NCBI GenBank assembly: GCA_034336665.1 | Contig: CM067568.1 | Span: 12,128,483 to 12,192,482, forward strand | From: Luscinia megarhynchos | Lineage: Eukaryota; Chordata; Aves; Passeriformes; Turdidae | DNA: 64,000 nt | Reading direction: 5' to 3' | Position numbers and translations under genes: made by a program | Shown: in pieces, positions 51,715 to 62,800 of the stretch | Layout of the letters: the number at the start of each line of letters is the position of its first letter | Numbering within the stretch: the first letter of the stretch is position 1 | The notes under the pieces: generated by a model | Databases searched by the model: none | What the model was told of the DNA's origin: nothing | The model's input: only the letters and a program-made list of their open reading frames with translations

Positions 51715-51924
51715 ACTAGGGAAAAAAGTCACTATTGTGAGGGTGGTGAGACACTGGAAGAGGTTGCCCAGAGAAGTTGTCCCAACCCTGGAATTGTTCA
51801 AGGCCAAGCTGGATGGAGCTCTGAAAAACCTGGTCTGGTGAAAGGTTCCCTGCCCGTGGCAGGGGCTTGGAGCTGGATGATCTTTAGGGTCCCTACTAAA
51901 CCAGACCATTCCATGATTCTATGA
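51715..51924 (+). mobile_element. CR1 LINE 3' end (best preserved copy)
   Basis: This is the diagnostic avian element. Blocks in order are GAGGGTGGTGAGACACTGGA near 51739, AGGTTGCCCAGAGAAGTTGT near 51761, GTTCAAGGCCAAGCTGGATG near 51797, CCTGGTCTGGTGAAAGG near 51829, GGCAGGGGCTTGGAGCTGGA near 51858, TGATCTTTAGGGTCCC near 51878 and the 3' terminus CCATGATTCTATGA ending at 51924. About 210 bp are kept and the reverse-transcriptase region is absent. That fits the strong 5' truncation typical of CR1. Its low divergence from what I remember suggests it is the youngest element in the window. Confidence 0.95.
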
Positions 51925-52939
51925 AACAACCTGGTTTTCACTTATTTGTTTTTTGTGTTGAAGCTTAATAGTGTGACACTGCCTCAGTTTGAAACCACCT
52001 GCAAATTTCTCTGAGTGCCAGTAATGGCCAGGATTAAGGCTGGAGCAGAGATTATTGCATACATATATATATATGTTTTGTTGACTGGGATTCTAAACAA
52101 TGTTGCTGTGCTCTAATAGGAGAGGGAGGTTTCTGCAATTGACAGACAACTCAGGCTACAAGAAAGCTCTATGCATAGTGTTAACCTCTTTATGGAGAGA
52201 TAAGCCAGGAGGGACTAAGTAGGAATGAAAATAAATCAGTATGACTAGTAATAGGAAACAAAATTTGCTTTGATAATTATTTTTTGATAATTATTATCCA
52301 TGCTAAGATAGCATTATTACTTCAGTATACTGTTAAATGTTAGTGAGAGTAGTTACCTGTGGCTAATTTATTATCTATGAGATAATGCCTCTACTAAATC
52401 CACAGTGTTTGGTATTTTGTGTCATTGTTCTTCAAAGAGGAGATTCCCTGTTTCCTGAATGTTCTGTATCATCAGCTGAAATGTGCTGCAGCAGTCACAG
52501 GAGAGAATGCTGTGACAGACTGCAAAACAGTGCTGTTTATGTTTCAAGTTCCATTAGGAATGAGCTGTTTTAGGAATCACATCAACTGTGGTATTTCAGA
52601 TTCTGGGAAATGTTTTTCAAAGGGCCTTGCCCTGGGAGGTAATGAAAGATTTGTTTAGTTTGCTTAGTTTTGAACTAGAGAGAATTTGACAACGTTTAAA
52701 GTGGAGGCCAGGTGAGCCACAAGTCTGATCCAGCTTGCTGGTGTCTGTGCTCCTAGTTCTAGAGCAGCATTCAAATACCTTAGAAACAGGCCTTTCTAAG
52801 AATATTTCTTGTTGTTTATTTTAGGAAACTGCTGGGGTTTTTTTTCAGCAGTGTAGACTCAGAGAGTTGTTTTGTATTCCTAGGAAGGATATCTATAGTG
52901 CTGACAGAATTCCATGGAAACCTTTTATAAGAGGGACAT
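51925..52939. other. non-coding DNA, no named element
   Basis: An (AT)n run lies at 52063-52074. A 13-bp word (TTTGATAATTATT) is tandemly repeated at 52269-52281 and 52283-52295. No gene is seen. Confidence 0.5.
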
Positions 52940-53177
52940 CCTTTCCCTTTTTCCCCTTTTCCCTTTTTTCCCCCTTTTCCCTTTTTTCCCCTTTTTTCCC
53001 TTTTTTTCCTTTTCCCTTTTTTTCCTTTTTTTCCCTTTTTTTCCTTTTTTTTCCCCCTTTTTTCCCTTTTTTTTACCTTTTCCCTTTTCCTTTTTCCCTT
53101 TTTTTTCCCTTTCCTTTCCCTCACCTCCCCTCCCCTCTCCTCTCCTCCCCTTTCCCCTCCCCTTTCTTTTCCTTTCC
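52940..53177 (+). repeat. 238-bp polypyrimidine tract, (CCCTTTT)n-like
   Basis: The strand is pure C/T from 52940 to 53177 apart from single A bases at 53075 and 53123. The first half consists of alternating C3-5 and T4-8 blocks. The last part becomes C-richer (CCTCCCCTCC type). The lysine/glycine/glutamate-rich frame on the minus strand and the serine/phenylalanine/proline-rich frames on the plus strand are products of this composition, not genes. Long mirror-like pyrimidine tracts can form intramolecular triplex (H-DNA). Confidence 0.95.
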
Positions 53178-55214
53178 ACTTTCCTTTACTTTTATAAAAA
53201 AACATTCTAGTAAGACTGACTGGTTTATCAGAGGTCAGAATTTGAAATCAAAACCTGACAGTATACAGCAGAAACTTAATCCATCTTCCTTAACCACTGT
53301 ACTTAGGCTTCTCTGCAACAACAAAAGCTTATGTGGAGTTTAGATAAGTTCTCAGTGTCTTATGAATCAGTCATGTGTTTGTATGTTAGAGTTATGACAA
53401 AACTTTGTGATATAGTTTTCTAAATCAGACATTAAATGTAGGAAACTATATGACTGCAAAATATACCATGGGTATTATTTCAGACACATACTCTCACTTT
53501 TAAACTTTATTCACATTAAAAATAGGTGCTTCTAGTCCTAAAACAAGAGCATGGTTGAAGGTCAGTTAGTAATTAACTCTTGGATGCAAGTCATTGGTGT
53601 TAGAAGGGTATTCTTCACTTGTTTTGTGGTGCAGAACAAATGCTTCATTAATCAGAAACCTATCAACTTGAGATTGAAAACTAATAAAATCAAATGCTGT
53701 GGTTCGACATTCCTGGGGACACCTCTTAATACACAGATTTCTTCATGCAATCTTTCAGCATAAGTTCTGCATTTCTTTTTTCTTGATTGGGAGAATTTTA
53801 GAAGACTTTTAATAACCCAGCTCCTGTGAGAAAAGGACCAAAGCTTTCTTTTCATGAACAAGAAAAGAAGGAATGAAGATTTTTCTATAAAACATCTAGA
53901 ATTTTCTTTTTTCACACAAATTGTGGCTATTATAATCTCTTCAATACTGTGGGAGGAAAAAAAAGACATTTATAAAAGGCCATAATGAGCTACCAAAATG
54001 CTGGTTATGTTCAGGGGTTTTTTTTTTTCCTTTAGTGAAAAACCTCCATGTACTTCAGTTCTGAATACTTTGTTTTCTTCTGAAAGGAAGGATGAAAAAT
54101 GAGTATGAAGCATAATTCTTTTCCTCATAGTGGAGTAGAATTTGAGGAGCAGTCACTTGAGGAAATCAGCTCCTTGGTCACCTTGCTATGAACCATGGGC
54201 TCTGAACATATGGGGTTTAAGGGTGTGATGAAAAATCTTAAGTTTTGTGAGTTTTTGGTTTTAATCCTTACTTTGAAGCCTGAGGTTTTTCTGAGACAGA
54301 TTATTTTATTCATTGTATTTTGTAATTTCACTGTGTTTTATAATTTTAGCAGAGGTTTAAAGAAAAAAAATAGCATAGATGGTAAGGGGAAGAGTTTACA
54401 TATTCACTTGGAAAATTCTCAACATTGCTTTCTTATCTCTGTTAAAATCACGTTATAAATATCTGGACCTCAAATGCTTGTTTTTGTTGTTATTGATTTT
54501 TTTAAAATAAATTGTTGATAACAATGCCACTTTAAAAGTAAAATTTTCCCAGCTGCTCTATTAGCTTTGGGAGAAAATGCAGAGGCAGAGCAGAAAGTTC
54601 TCGTCACAAATAGTTGATAGAATAGGCATTACAAAATCACATTGTGTTATTTTATATTTTACTGGTTGTCACTTTGCCATTTTGATGACTGTTACCATTT
54701 TGACTATCCTATTCAAATATATCACTACAGTACAGACCCTTGATGCTACAACCTGACAAATTTCTGTGTTCCTTTATGGTAATCCAAGAACTTTCAAAGG
54801 ACAGATTGTTATGGCTATCACATTGTTTTCCACTTTTTTGCTGGGTAGAACAGTGGTAGAAACAGATTAAATTTTATAGGTAGATGCATGGTTAGGATAT
54901 CTTATAAAATAAATATTCAAGCTTCTATTCTGTTTCAACTATCTGAATGTTTCTTTTGATATTTGTCACTTGAGTTTAAAAGATTTTAAACTCTAAAATA
55001 TAATCAGGATCTTCCAGCAGTTTTTAAAATTTAATTATTAAAAATATATTTGACCTGGAAGAAAAAATTTTGGAAAGACAGTGCAGTAATTTTCTTTGCA
55101 AAGGTTTTTTGCATTATGCGGGCCAACTGTTGAAAAAGAATAAATTGAAGGCAGAGCCAACCCAGGCTTCAAGGGTTTGGTTTTTAAAAAATTCACAAGG
55201 TGTGATTTTTTGAG
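53178..55214. other. non-coding DNA, no named element
   Basis: No gene or recognisable repeat. Open frames are all near or below 105 codons and overlap on both strands. Confidence 0.5.
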
Positions 55215-55293
55215 GTGTCCTGTGGAGGGTGGGAGTTGTACTCTGATGCTCCTTAGGGTCCCTTTCAATTCAGGACATTTTATGTTTCTGTGG
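55215..55293 (+). mobile_element. CR1 LINE 3'-end fragment
   Basis: GGGAGTTGTACTCTGATGCT, then CCTTAGGGTCCCTTTCAATT and CAGGACATTTTATGTTTCTG, is a diverged plus-strand CR1 tail of the subtype ending ggtcccttccaactcaggatattctatgattctatg. About 79 bp remain. Confidence 0.75.
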
Positions 55294-56339
55294 TTGGAGT
55301 AAAATTTATTTTAAATTGCAGCAGGTATCTTTCCAACTCAACTGACTGCTGCTCTGTCCTTTCCCATGAAAAGGTGAGATTCTTGAAAAGGAAAATTTCT
55401 GGTTGACTCAGAATCTAGAGCTGTGATCTTCACTTTTAGCTCAGTTACCTCTCTGCAGAGCAAAGTACTCAGCTTTTAGGAGAGAGAGGAGCTTCTTCTC
55501 CTTTGTGAAGATTTTTAAAAAGTAGTGGAGGAGTTCTTCTTTTGGACTTGATAGGATGTCTGAAAATGTCCATATGTCATAGATGGAATGGATAACTTTT
55601 AAATGAGGTTTCAGACTTGTGAATTCCTAATGAGAGTTTGAAGAGAACTCTGAAACACTAAAACAAATTGCTGTAAAAACTAGAAGAAAGGGTGCTGGTT
55701 ATCAAAGTTTGGCCAGGTGATTCTTATAGAGCCCTGCTGCAAGGAAGATATGGAAAGAAGCAGAGTGAAAAGTAAATGACAAACACTAGAAAGGCACTTT
55801 TATTTTTGCCAAATATGTCACAGGATACATTTTTAAGAAATATTGGGGAAGAGAACAAAATGAAATATAAGAGGAGAAAGGTTCTTTGATACAGAAGGGC
55901 CAAAAGGCAAGATTTGTTAATTTTGTTGATGTATGCTGCAAATTGTAGCAGAATTATTCCTAATGATCATTCTTTTTTCTGTCGTGGTGTCCAGCAATCT
56001 TGGTACAAAAACATCTCTCATTCCTAAATGACAAATTCACTTCAGTCCATCAGCACAGAGTTCTAGGAAGGAACTGGACTCATTTCACTCAATTATTAGA
56101 GAATGCTGGGCATGAGTTCAATGCCAAGCACTTGGAGCTCTGATTTGCTCCCAGCAGCTTATGAACCTGTAAAGGCTGCTGGCAGGAGGAGCATCTCTTA
56201 CATCCTCTGTCTCACACAGTCAGTCCTTTGTGCAGAGAACTTCACAAGCAAGCAGTTTTCCCTTTATATTGTGATCTGTGCCTCCATCCTCTTAATCTCC
56301 CTCTGAGTGCTGAACCCAGCCATCATGTGCCTCAACAGT
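55294..56339. other. non-coding DNA, no feature recognised
   Basis: No gene or named repeat. The sequence becomes GC-richer from about 56100 onward, approaching the regulatory candidate. Confidence 0.5.
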
Positions 56340-56960
56340 TTTAACACTCCATAAATTACAGACAATAAAACTCCTTGCCTTTTCCCACCCGTGTGCCCCT
56401 TTGTGTCCTTCCTTGCCTGCGTGTTCTGCTCCTCGCCTCCTCCTGCACAGAACTCTGTCTCCGTGGGTTTTATTTCTGTTTTTCTGGCTTTGACTCTTCA
56501 GAGTGCAGATTTCCCTCAGGCAAACCCTCCCAGGGCTGACTCAGCAGGCAGTGGCATTTGTCAATTCATTGATCACTCTCCTCCAGCAGTGGGAAGGGGA
56601 AACTCGCTGAGTCAGCAGCGAGCAGCCGGCCTTTGCGAGGATTAGGCTGTGAGAACCTCCAAATTAAAAATAAAGAGATTTCTGATTTCTCTGCTCTGGG
56701 ACTTTCAAAATGAATTAAAAAAAGTCTCTCAACCCTCTCGCTTCATTCAACTGTAATTTTTCTTATTAATTCCTTCTCATTTTCCAAAAGACGACTCTCC
56801 TGTGGAAAAGGAAATTGTGCTTTACATCTTTAAAGGATTTTACATTTTTTTTCTATTTCTTGTTATAACTCTACATTCACATAAGTCAAACAAGAAAGCG
56901 CTTCACATACTAGAATATGTCCCTGCTCCAATTTTCAGTGGGGCATGATCCAAGTTTAAA
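56340..56960. promoter_or_regulatory. candidate enhancer: CpG-enriched patch with paired MAF/NF-E2/AP-1 sites
   Basis: Between 56380 and 56650 I count eight CpG, far above the window's background. Two 13-bp T-MARE-type sites lie there, each 12 of 13 to TGCTGA(G/C)TCAGCA: 56534-56546 (core TGACTCA) and 56605-56617 (core TGAGTCA). The second sits inside a 20-bp inverted repeat with arms CTCGCT and AGCGAG (56603-56622). Large and small MAF, NF-E2/NRF and AP-1 dimers bind such sites. The following AT-rich segment (56660-56900) also looks unique rather than repetitive. A cryptic promoter is possible, but I see no TATA box or clear first exon. Confidence 0.45.
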
Positions 56961-58341
56961 GATGTATTTTCATTACTGGTCCCCTCTCCCCCTTCCCCAT
57001 CCCTTCTTTTTGCATCTCTGTAATCCTTGCAGGAGAGTGCTGGTTGGGGAGAAAGAACAAATGGTTGAGTTGGGGATAAATAAGGTTCCTTCTTAACTCT
57101 CTGAGAAAAGAAGGTGTTTTATCTCAACTGAAGAAAAACTATAACATTTCGACTGCTACAAATTCTCCCTAGGCTAAAATCTATTTTCTTAGAGGATCCA
57201 AAATTTTTGAAGAGTAGAATTTTCTAAATAGCTCTTCAGTGAGCATTTCCATGGGAGCTGGGCTGAACAGCTCTTTTCTTGCCTCCCTATCTTTTCTTTC
57301 CTTCCTATAAATATGCTCTAGACTCTTATCTCTTTGTCAGGAAACAGATATGCAGATTCTCCTTAAAAGCCTCATCATTTTGTCATGGTAGAGGAGCCAA
57401 GGATTTGCACAATGGGCACTCATCTCATGGTATATTTTCATTTCCTGAATATTACTGCACCAACTATCCCCTGTGAAGCAAATGCAATTGTTTGTAGCTA
57501 GGGCACAGGCTGTGTGCATTCCATTCTCCCCACTGTTCTCTTTTCCCCCCTTTGCTGTTTAATGGGACTTGTACATGAAAAGGAGTGGAGCTCAGATTTG
57601 GGATTTTGTGAGCATTGTTTTTATGCCTAATTTTGTACAATGGAGTTGACAAAACAAAAGAATTCCATCCTTGGCAATGATGTTTTGAATTATTTAAAAG
57701 CTCACTTAGAGAGTATTTTCAAGTGTTCTCTCTAAAGACATCATGAGCCTCAAGCCTGCAACATTTTGTTCAGGGACTTGAATGTAAATATCATTGTTTT
57801 TGCTACTGAATTCAACAGTCATGAAGATTCTGTGTCCCATGGATGATCAGAACACCTTACTGGTCTCTTTTCTTTTCCTCAAATAATAGAAGACTTTTAA
57901 AGGGGATTATTCTGGCAAAGGTTGTTTAACTTATTGATGGTCTCTCACCAGGCTCAGGGTGGATAAAAGTGGTGATAGTTTTAACAGATGTCATAATTGC
58001 TGTGGTCTTTCTAGCAAAAAATGAGAGAAGGAGTCATATAACATGTAGCATCTGTCTGAACCTGCTGACAGAAATATAAACTCCTTTCCATTCAAATTGA
58101 ATTGCTGCCTGCAATATAAAAGTAAAAAAACAACATTAATTTGTATTAAAGATTATAAAAGGGTCTTTCAGTCTGTAATGAGGATAATAATTATTGGCAA
58201 AAAAAGGAACACAGACCCAGAAAAATGCTACTGTATTGCTTAGTTTTAACAAAACTTTAACTACTGGCTCTTCTTAGTGCAGTTTTAAAAAAATATAGAT
58301 TGTCTGCTATCGTGTTTACCTGACCAATAATCTATGAACAT
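56961..58341. other. non-coding DNA, no feature recognised
   Basis: No gene or named repeat. A C-rich stretch near 56980-57005 is short and of no evident meaning. Confidence 0.5.
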
Positions 58342-58367
58342 TTGTAAAGGTGCCTACACCTTTACAA
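58342..58367. repeat. perfect 11-bp inverted repeat with 4-nt loop
   Basis: TTGTAAAGGTG at 58342-58352, loop CCTA, then the exact reverse complement CACCTTTACAA at 58357-58367. The arms contain AGGTG/CACCT, the half-site core of T-box factors and of ZEB/Snail proteins, in an everted arrangement. No T-run follows the stem, so it is not a Pol III or bacterial-type terminator. Confidence 0.8.
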
Positions 58368-59803
58368 GAATTGAATACCATTTAATCCACATTTTGAAGG
58401 TTGTTCATCCCCTTTAATCATTGTGTTTCTACATATAACAAATGTAGAAATGTAGCAACAATAATACTAATTATATAATTTTAGTCTTCCAAATGGAAGG
58501 AGAAACTTGCTATTAAAAGTGGCTATATATATACATATATATAAAAACACATTTTTCCTGTGTTTTGAGTCTCAACAGACTTCAGAAGGAAGAATGTGCA
58601 TTGCAATCAGGATAGGTGTCAGGATATTGAACTGCAAGTCTAAAGTTCACATACCAGATCCAGGTTCTGTGAAACACTTTGTTTACCTTTATTTGGTTTA
58701 GTTTGGTAAACTCTATTTAGTTTAACAAGTTTAGTACTTGTTTCAGGGGAATTAGCACATTTGGGAAGCTGAGGTCCCAGGGGAAATTTGAAGGAAGTTA
58801 TGGTGTTCAGTCTGTGTGAAAATGATACCATGTACTCTGAGTTAAGCATGAAATTGTTTAAATCTTTGTCACAAATCTGATAATGATAAGTAATAGCTGC
58901 TTGCTAAAGTTCAAAAGTGGGATACACATTTTCTCTTTTAATATTGCAAATAGACTCCTCTTGAATCTATCAGAAAACCAGGTATTTGATATGTGAAGTC
59001 CAGAGTTCCATTTGTTCTTTTCCAAAGTTTATCTTTTGCTGTGTACATCTTTGACATATTTCATCCATTAAATTCTTTCCTAGTACTTGATGTAATGTCC
59101 AAATTTTCAGTGATGTTTGGTTATTCACCACTGGCTAGACAACAATATCACTTTGACTATACACCTTATTTTTATAGGTAATCCTAATTTCTATGCCCTT
59201 CCTGAATGGCAAACAGATATCCCTGCCATGACTTAAAGTTGTAGGTAGTTGGTTTGTCTGTGTTAGTGTGCTAGGGGAGGAATGTTTGGATTTTCTACTG
59301 CTACTAAAATTGAATGAAAATACTTTTTATTTTTTTTTGTGAATGTCTTTTTGCTTAAGGAAAAGTTAACACAATTTTGAGTGATAAAAATAATTTACTA
59401 CAGATTAACAAGGAGATTTGACATCATTTTCATAGAACTTGTGTGCTGTGCATATTAAACAACCACCTCTTGTGCTTGAATGTGTATTGAATGTTGTCAG
59501 GTTCTAACCTAACTCAGCAGTCACAGAAAAATGAAAATAATCTGCTTCTATGACAATTTGCTAAGCATGTGATTTTTATTACGTGGTTCATGGTAAAGGC
59601 TCAGATTATGGCTGGATCTTGTGGATACCAAACAGCAGGAGAACTGAAGTGTCTGCAAAGAAAAGATTGTAGGAGGAAAAAGACACCTTCTGGAGAACCA
59701 GTGTTGGAACACAAACAAATAAATAAACAAAGCAAAACCCTAAAAATATGCAAAGCAATGCATAGCTTTTAGCTTCTTTCTTTCTTCCTCCCCTGCCCAC
59801 CTT

Positions 59804-59805
<2 letters not shown>
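58368..59805. other. non-coding DNA with a TA-rich microsatellite
   Basis: An imperfect (TA)n lies at 58523-58543. No gene or named repeat is seen otherwise. Confidence 0.5.

Positions 59806-59845
<40 letters not shown>
59806..59845 (+). repeat. poly(A) tract, 40 A
   Basis: This is an uninterrupted run of 40 A, the longest homopolymer in the window. A plus-strand retrocopy tail would be expected to show AATAAA 10-30 bp upstream and flanking duplications. The nearest AATAAATAAA is about 80 bp upstream and I saw no duplication. I call it a simple repeat. Confidence 0.9.
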
Positions 59846-59848
<3 letters not shown>

Positions 59849-62800
59849 TAAAAAGATGTTAGTGTAGTCTGGCAATGAGGAGCACAGAATGTAAGAATAA
59901 TTCCAACACAAGTTACATGCTTCATGGATTCAGGCTCGGCTGATGAAGCTAAAGAACCTGTGGCACCCAAGAGACTAAAATTCTCATTAGAGGTTGTGGC
60001 CTTTAGCTTTTCCACCAGTTGTTTCTCTAAGAATTCTGATACATTCAGTGCTGAGAATAGTTTCTTGGCTGTATGAGGCACTCATTGCAAGTGGAAGGAT
60101 TGCTGAGCTGTAGAAACTGGATGAGGCACGTGCCTTTTCTGTGTCCCTTGCCTATGCTCTTTTTGCACTTTTACTCTCCCTGCCCTTAGGAAATGTGCCT
60201 CCTGTCATGTCTGGGCATTTTTGCACTTCTAGCAGTGGATTGTTGGATGCCTTTCTTGGTTTATGAATCTAATGTCCCTACATACTAAAATCTCAGGGAA
60301 ATGACAGATGATCTCTCAACCATGATGAGAGCTCTCCCATCTGTGTGCTGTGATCTCAGAAGCAGATCTTTCCCCAAAAAAAACCTTTGAAGAACAAATC
60401 TTCCAAGAACACGAAAAATAGCATTATGTATATGTTCTGTTCTATGAATGTTTGTGTTAGGATTGAAAGTTTAATAAATATTTGCTACTTACCTTTGTTT
60501 GCAGAAAGGAGGTTAATGCAGTTTTATTCTTTTGGGGGTTTAGGGTGTGTGTGTTTGTTGGCTTGGTTTTGTTTGTTTTGTTTTCCTAAATAATTTAACT
60601 AACTGTCAGAACTGAAAACACAAATGTTTCTGCTGCATGGTTCAGCTGCTTTTTACATAATCAGGATCTAAGTTATTCATTTGAATAACAAGAGCTAATG
60701 TGAATCAGAAAACTGAAAGCTGAACAGACAATAAAATTAGGAACTTCAGGTAAGGATTAATCCTTAATGGCAATTTCATCTGATCTCAGATGAATTTACA
60801 GAGTTCAATCCTCAGCTTCCTCCCACTGCAGAGAGTGGCCAAAAGTCAAGGGATTACTGAGACAGTCCCAGAAGTGTCCACACTGTATTACTGCAATCTT
60901 CCTTCTAATGGTGAGTGGTAGGAAATGCCAAGCCTGATGTAATGACATCCTGAAATATGAAAAATGCAGAGAGGGGAATAAAGGAAGGTGGATGCTGTAA
61001 CAGAGCAACTGCAGGGACAGCAGAGTATGATGGTGGTAACAAATGGTCAGTGAGAACAAAGAGAAATACAGTGTTTTTTGCTCAAATAATTTTTTTTCTG
61101 TGATAAAAAGCAGTAGCTGCTAGAGATCTCTAAGGTCCTGTGGGGCTCCACATTCAAAGGCCCTGCTCACCATTCTCTCAATCCACACTTACTCAAGTAT
61201 GAAACTGGAAGAATGCAGTTATAGCTAGAATTGGAGCCTGTGGTACAGGGCAAACAGCTGGGTGAGAATCTTAAATAGTCAGTTAACTATAAGGGAACTT
61301 GGTTGGTTTTGGCCAAGCAATTCATGTCAAATGCTGCAATTTTATAGTAATGGGAGTCTGAAAAAGCTACTGAAGCAGGATTTACTGAAAAATTATTTTA
61401 AGAACACAGAAAAAAAGAAAATCCACAAAATCCCACGGTTCACAAAGATGAATATTTGTCTAAATAACTGAATGGAATTTGGGATTTTCAAAGCCACGGG
61501 CTTTTGGCAATTTGCTCATTTTAATCCCATTAGAATAGTGTTTAAAGAATAAAGCAGCTATAGAAAGGAGGGAAAGTTTTTAGTTTTTTACTCACAAGTG
61601 AGTAAATTAATAGCAGAAAATGGAGAGAGGTGTGATGTTTAATCACACCTGGACACTCTGTGGGTCTCCACTTTCTGTTTTAGTAAGATGCCTTCCATAG
61701 CTCCCAAATTTGAAAATCCCAGCCAGTTTCTGGGCATGACCAAAACTTTTATGAGAAGAGGACTTTTTCCAAAAAGATTTACAGTCCTGTTATATGTTCC
61801 CTCTCATATGGGCTATAAAATAAATAAGCTTAAATATGAATCTTTAAAAAGTGCCAGTTATGATCTTTGATTAATAGAGCAACTTGCAGTCTTTTATGAA
61901 TTTGTCTTTTCTTCTTAAAGCACGAATTGTGCAATACAATACCTTGTGGCTGTGCAGAGTGTGTCAGAGTTGGATTCCCACAAGCACAGGGGTTTTCATT
62001 GACTTAAAGGCTCTGAAAGAATCCTCTTTCATGGCAGCAAAATAAATGTGGAGTTCAAGCAAAACTGTATTAGGGCCCTAGTTTGGGCTTATTCTCTTTC
62101 TTGCCCTACTCAAGGCATGAAGGGCTCAGACAATGTTTCTCAGATAAAACCTTCCCTTTCTCTCTCATGTGGGATGGAGACAATGATGCCCATGAGTACA
62201 ATGACTCTAAGTGTTACAAATCCAAACCTACACTTCTAAGTACACATTTCCAGTTGATTTCTTAATGAAAAGTTGTTTTTTTTTTGTACAAAGAAATCTG
62301 TCCACACATTTAAATAATATTTAAAAACTCTTAATATTGTGGAGAGTTAAACAGAATTTGAAATGCTACTCTTCTTACAAATTTGAATAATAATAATAAT
62401 ATAAAAAAATCTGCTGACACAAATATATTGGAAACAAACCTATATAAAGGAGCAGTTAACCTAGAACTATTGTGAGATATATATTGTTTGACATACTTTC
62501 ATATGAGCAAGCAGAAGTACCCCATCCTTTAGACTGTGGTAATGTGCCTTATTGTTAAATTCAATAGGAAAAGCTATTCATACTGTAGTATGATTGAAAA
62601 GAAAATTGAATCCTTTTGATGTTATAAATGTGTCTATTACTGCATGTGCACACAAATTTTCCATGGAAATTATGGTGAAAGTAGTGGTTCTCCTAGAAAA
62701 ATGCATTAGTGTTGACATGTTCAATTTTAGCCACATCAGAATATAAATACCTTTTAACCATGGTAAAATTGTTGGGAATGTACATAGTGTATCCACGTAA

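Noticed and set aside
52816..53343. Lysine/glycine/glutamate-rich minus-strand frames and phenylalanine/serine/proline-rich plus-strand frames of up to 158 codons
   Set aside because: They are translations of the polypyrimidine tract; composition alone explains them.
61172..61213. Possible third copy of the old sauropsid repeat, antisense
   Set aside because: Only one short word (ACTTACTCAAG) and faint flanking similarity; not enough to call.
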